Assembly: GCA_040512755.1 (NCBI GenBank)
Contig: JBEVEP010000299.1
Span: 1 to 8,807 of the forward strand
Reading direction: 5' to 3'
Origin: JBEVEP01 sp040512755
Lineage (GTDB): Bacteria; Pseudomonadota; Alphaproteobacteria; Rhizobiales; Rhizobiaceae
Length of the DNA: 8,807 nt
The notes beneath the pieces are model-generated. The model did not search any database and had not been told where the DNA came from. It saw only the letters and a program-made list of their open reading frames with translations. The position numbers were made by a program, and so were the translations under genes. Shown in pieces: positions 6,970 through 8,807 of the stretch (position 1 is the stretch's first letter; each line of letters begins with the position of its first letter).

Positions 6970-7469
6970 CACGGCTGCTCCCTGCGCGCCAGCACAATGG
7001 CGCCCACCAAGGCAGCCAGCAGAATGACGGAGGCGGCTTCGAATGGCAGGAGATAGTCGGCGAACAGCGTCGTGCTGAGCTGCCTGATCTCGCCAGCGGT
7101 GCGCACGGCAACGGGCTCCGTGATCGAAAAGCGATTGCTCCAGAACACCAGCACCAGCATCTCGACCCCAAGCACGACGAGCAGCACCACAGCCGGCAGG
7201 TTGCCACCCGGCAGGAACCGTTGCGACAGCGCTTCGCGCACGTCGATCATCATGATCACGAAGAGGAACAGGACCATGATCGCGCCGACATAGACGAAGA
7301 TCTGGACGACCGCGAGCAACGGCGCCTCGAGCAAGACGAAGATCGCCGATATCTGCAGGAAACACGCCATCAGCGCCAATGCGCTATGAACCGGATTCCG
7401 CGCCAGGACTACGGTCAGGGCCGTGACCACGGACGCCGCGGCGAACAGTAGAAAGAACCCCTGGTCCAT
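6969..7469 (-). CDS. nuoJ: NADH-quinone oxidoreductase subunit J (NuoJ)
   Basis: 166-aa membrane protein with five predicted helices (about 2-22, 29-48, 53-74, 91-110, 141-161). The TM3 signature VQIFVYVGAIMVLFLFVIMM (55-74) is the strongest family mark. Its Tyr60 and the Gly-Ala after it match the pi-bulge region that flips during the complex I cycle. NARNPVHSAL-type spacing after TM1 (residues 23-32) is also typical. The ATG at 7469 has a GGAGGG site nine bases upstream. It is the first gene of the antiporter operon, and the next upstream gene is unrelated (SAM hydrolase). In most complete nuo operons nuoI would lie here. The protein looks intact, though somewhat shorter than the roughly 180-200 aa of many homologues. 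Confidence 0.93.
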   Translation of the reverse strand: MDQGFFLLFAAASVVTALTVVLARNPVHSALALMACFLQISAIFVLLEAPLLAVVQIFVYVGAIMVLFLFVIMMIDVREALSQRFLPGGNLPAVVLLVVLGVEMLVLVFWSNRFSITEPVAVRTAGEIRQLSTTLFADYLLPFEAASVILLAALVGAIVLARREQP

Positions 7470-7613
7470 CGGCGCCGACCCTCCGATGCGAACTGTAGCC
7501 CCGGCACGAGACAGCCGGAGTCGAGCGCACTTCAGATGCGTTCACAATTTGTGCCCTAGTCTCCGATTTTTCTCAAGACTCTCGTGGTTTAGCCCCACGT
7601 TACGCTGCAGGTT
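7470..7613 (-). promoter_or_regulatory. Intergenic region before nuoJ; possible operon promoter
   Basis: 144 bases separate the DUF62 stop from nuoJ, the only gap on the minus strand large enough for an operon promoter. A TTGAGA (7576-7571) could be a -35 box, but the matching -10 at 17-18 bases (CACAAA or ACAAAT) is poor. An 11-base dyad, CACAATTTGTG (plus strand 7543-7553), falls over that -10 and could be an operator. A short stem CGTGG/CCACG (plus strand 7583-7599) near the DUF62 end lacks a T-tract. The nuo genes might instead be read through from the DUF62 gene. Confidence 0.25.
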
Positions 7614-8333
7614 TCAGGGGACTATCTCGACTGGACTGCCGATCGCGAGACCGAGTTCGTCCGCGCGCCCCCGATTGACGGCGATCTCGGCAAGTCCGTT
7701 CGAGTTCTCATACCAGAAGGCGGCGCCTGGCGGCCGGTCGCTAAAGGTCGTCGCGCTTTCCAGCACACGACCTGCTGCGGCGAGCCTTGCGCCCTCCGGC
7801 AGCATGGCTGCTCTCAGCCCGGTCATGGCGTTGCCGAAATGGTCGACATAGATGATCGCGCCCAAGTCCTCCGGCCAGTCTGTCCGGCGATCGGCCCCGG
7901 CGCGGGCGGCCCGGTGGCGGCTCGCCGCACGCCAGCATCGCGGCAACCGGCGCGAACAGCTCACCCCGTGGAAGCTTGCCGACAAGCGCTCCGGCCTCCA
8001 GTCGATCGTCCAGCTGCGCGTTTCCGAGGCGCGGCGCTGCACCAGTTCGAACAGGCCGTTGCCCGGGCCGACATACCACCGGCTATCAGCCTCGACGATG
8101 ACGGGCGGCCGCGCCCCGCCGACTTCGGGATCGACGACGCAGAGAAAGATGGTTTGTGGTGGAAACCACGCTGCATATGCCGCCAGCAAGTAGGCCGACG
8201 CTTTGGGATTGTTGACCGGAGCATCGGCGAAGAGGTCGATGACGGAGACGCCCGGCGCCATCTGGTGTAGCACCGCCTTCATCTGACCTGTGTAGGGGCC
8301 GTGAAATCCGAAATCCGTGAACGAGACTATCAC
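7614..8333 (-). CDS. SAM hydroxide adenosyltransferase (DUF62) with a compensated frameshift
   Basis: 239-aa reading of the DUF62 family, related to fluorinase and chlorinase, whose ordinary members hydrolyse S-adenosylmethionine to adenosine and methionine. The N-terminus FTDFGFHGPYTGQMKAVL and the motif VVDPEVGGARPPV are clear. Asp68 and Arg75 match the known catalytic pair, and His122 (SASFHG) fits the third residue. C-terminal IIYVDHFGNAMTGL and WYENSNGLAEIAVNRG match the family's second domain. Codons about 124-146 read as arginine-rich nonsense, whereas the neighbouring frame gives GELFAPVAAMLACGEPPP, the expected sequence. So one base is missing near 7964-7967 and one extra near 7895-7898, both at CCCC runs. 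The start is GTG; an in-frame TAA lies four codons upstream, and no strong ribosome binding site is visible. It may be damaged or may reflect sequence errors. Confidence 0.8.
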   Translation of the reverse strand: MIVSFTDFGFHGPYTGQMKAVLHQMAPGVSVIDLFADAPVNNPKASAYLLAAYAAWFPPQTIFLCVVDPEVGGARPPVIVEADSRWYVGPGNGLFELVQRRASETRSWTIDWRPERLSASFHGVSCSRRLPRCWRAASRHRAARAGADRRTDWPEDLGAIIYVDHFGNAMTGLRAAMLPEGARLAAAGRVLESATTFSDRPPGAAFWYENSNGLAEIAVNRGRADELGLAIGSPVEIVP

Positions 8334-8477
8334 GTTGTCAGGTTAGCTGTGCACGCCTGCGCCTTCAACAATCGACCGTGAGATGCAGGCGTTGAAGTAC
8401 GGTGATAGGTTGCCTCCGGGAGAAACGGCGGTTGCGCCGGGCGCGTCCGCGGACCCCGCTTGGTCAAGGAGGTTGAC
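8334..8477. promoter_or_regulatory. Divergent intergenic region with interleaved inverted repeats
   Basis: These 144 bases separate two divergent genes and so should hold both their promoters, but I found no good -35/-10 pair on either strand. They contain an 8-bp inverted repeat, ACGCCTGC (8353-8360) and GCAGGCGT (8385-8392). A 7-bp one, CTTCAAC (8363-8369) and GTTGAAG (8391-8397), is interleaved with it. A 10-base palindrome, GTCCGCGGAC, lies at 8445-8454. These are candidate operator or RNA structures. Confidence 0.3.
8466..8473 (+). promoter_or_regulatory. Ribosome binding site of the GYD protein gene
   Basis: AAGGAGGT is a near-perfect Shine-Dalgarno sequence four bases before the ATG at 8478. 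It fixes that ATG as the start rather than the in-frame TTG at 8460, which would place this site inside the gene. Confidence 0.85.
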
Positions 8478-8771
8478 ATGGCCTATTACGTGATACTTGC
8501 AAATTTCACGGATCAGGGAGTTCGGACGATCAAGGATTCGCCGAAGCGTGCCGAAACCTTCAAAGCGATGGCAAAAAAGAGCGGCGTGAAGATACACGCC
8601 CTCTTCTGGACGCTTGGACAGCATGATGTCATCACCATCGCCGAAGCTGACGACGACATCGCCGCTACAGCGCTGAGCCTGTCAGTCACTGCTTTGGGCA
8701 ATATCAGAACCCAAACACTACGGGCATTTGACGCTGCCCAAATGCAGGAGATTGTCGGCAAGATGGGGTGA
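8478..8771 (+). CDS. GYD-domain protein
   Basis: 97-aa cytoplasmic-type protein of the GYD family, small alpha/beta proteins of unknown function, with no signal peptide or membrane helix. It opens with AYYVILANFTDQGVRTIKDSP, followed by a lysine-rich helix (about 23-35). The core motif is WTLGQHDVITIAEADDD (44-60). The family's name-giving Gly-x-Tyr-Asp here has His49 in place of the tyrosine. A helix and strand follow (TALSLSVTALGNIRTQTLRAF, about 64-84), ending in QEIVGKMG. Length is normal for the family. It is transcribed away from the nuo operon and appears to be single-gene, with a strong ribosome binding site and a hairpin just after the stop. Its neighbours give no functional clue. 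Confidence 0.9.
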   Translation: MAYYVILANFTDQGVRTIKDSPKRAETFKAMAKKSGVKIHALFWTLGQHDVITIAEADDDIAATALSLSVTALGNIRTQTLRAFDAAQMQEIVGKMG

Positions 8772-8774
8772 GTT

Positions 8775-8791
8775 CTGCCAGGGTCTGGCAG
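8775..8791 (+). terminator. Hairpin after the GYD gene, likely terminator
   Basis: CTGCCAG (8775-8781) and CTGGCAG (8785-8791) form a perfect 7-bp stem with a GGT loop, starting three bases after the stop codon. The following CCTTGA is only weakly T-rich, so termination may be inefficient or assisted by Rho. Confidence 0.5.
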
Positions 8792-8807
8792 CCTTGACGT
8801 CCGGATA

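Noticed and set aside
8343..8624. 93-codon minus-strand frame across the GYD gene and its upstream region
   Set aside because: It runs antisense to a clear GYD-domain gene and shows no family features.

Overview
The window is GC-rich DNA, apparently chromosomal and from a Gram-negative, probably alphaproteobacterium-like, bacterium. That placement rests on base composition, tightly overlapping Shine-Dalgarno-led genes and the families present. I saw no rRNA, tRNA, CRISPR array, insertion sequence or phage gene.

About 82% of it (281-7469) is one tightly packed minus-strand operon for ion-pumping membrane subunits of the complex I / Mrp antiporter superfamily. In transcription order it holds nuoJ, nuoK, an MrpD/NuoM-like antiporter subunit (487 aa), a small two-helix membrane protein (84 aa), a NuoL-like 'Na+/H+ antiporter subunit D' (584 aa, with a NuoL-type C-terminal tail), nuoM and nuoN. 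Most genes overlap by 1-8 bases or lie 4-8 bases apart, so they are probably translated together. None of the peripheral-arm genes (nuoB, C, D, E, F, G, I) nor nuoA or nuoH is in the window. The gene directly upstream of nuoJ is unrelated, so this membrane module is physically separate from any electron-input module on this side. It carries four antiporter-like channels where standard complex I has three (L, M, N).

Upstream on the same strand (7614-8333) is a SAM hydroxide adenosyltransferase (DUF62) gene. It keeps the recognisable Asp-Arg-His active-site residues, but about 23 codons just after the His are out of frame because of two compensating one-base indels. Divergent from it, on the plus strand, is a small GYD-domain protein (8478-8771) with a strong ribosome binding site and a hairpin after its stop.

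The left end (1-280) has no convincing gene. It holds a long GC-rich hairpin (53-110), a small hairpin (121-134) and an 18-base perfect palindrome touching the nuoN stop codon (265-282).

The most interesting point is the variant proton or sodium pumping arm: an extra antiporter subunit, an unnamed 84-aa partner, and a NuoL-like subunit whose usual central TM7 lysine is asparagine. It is best seen as a variant respiratory module, not a wholly new system.
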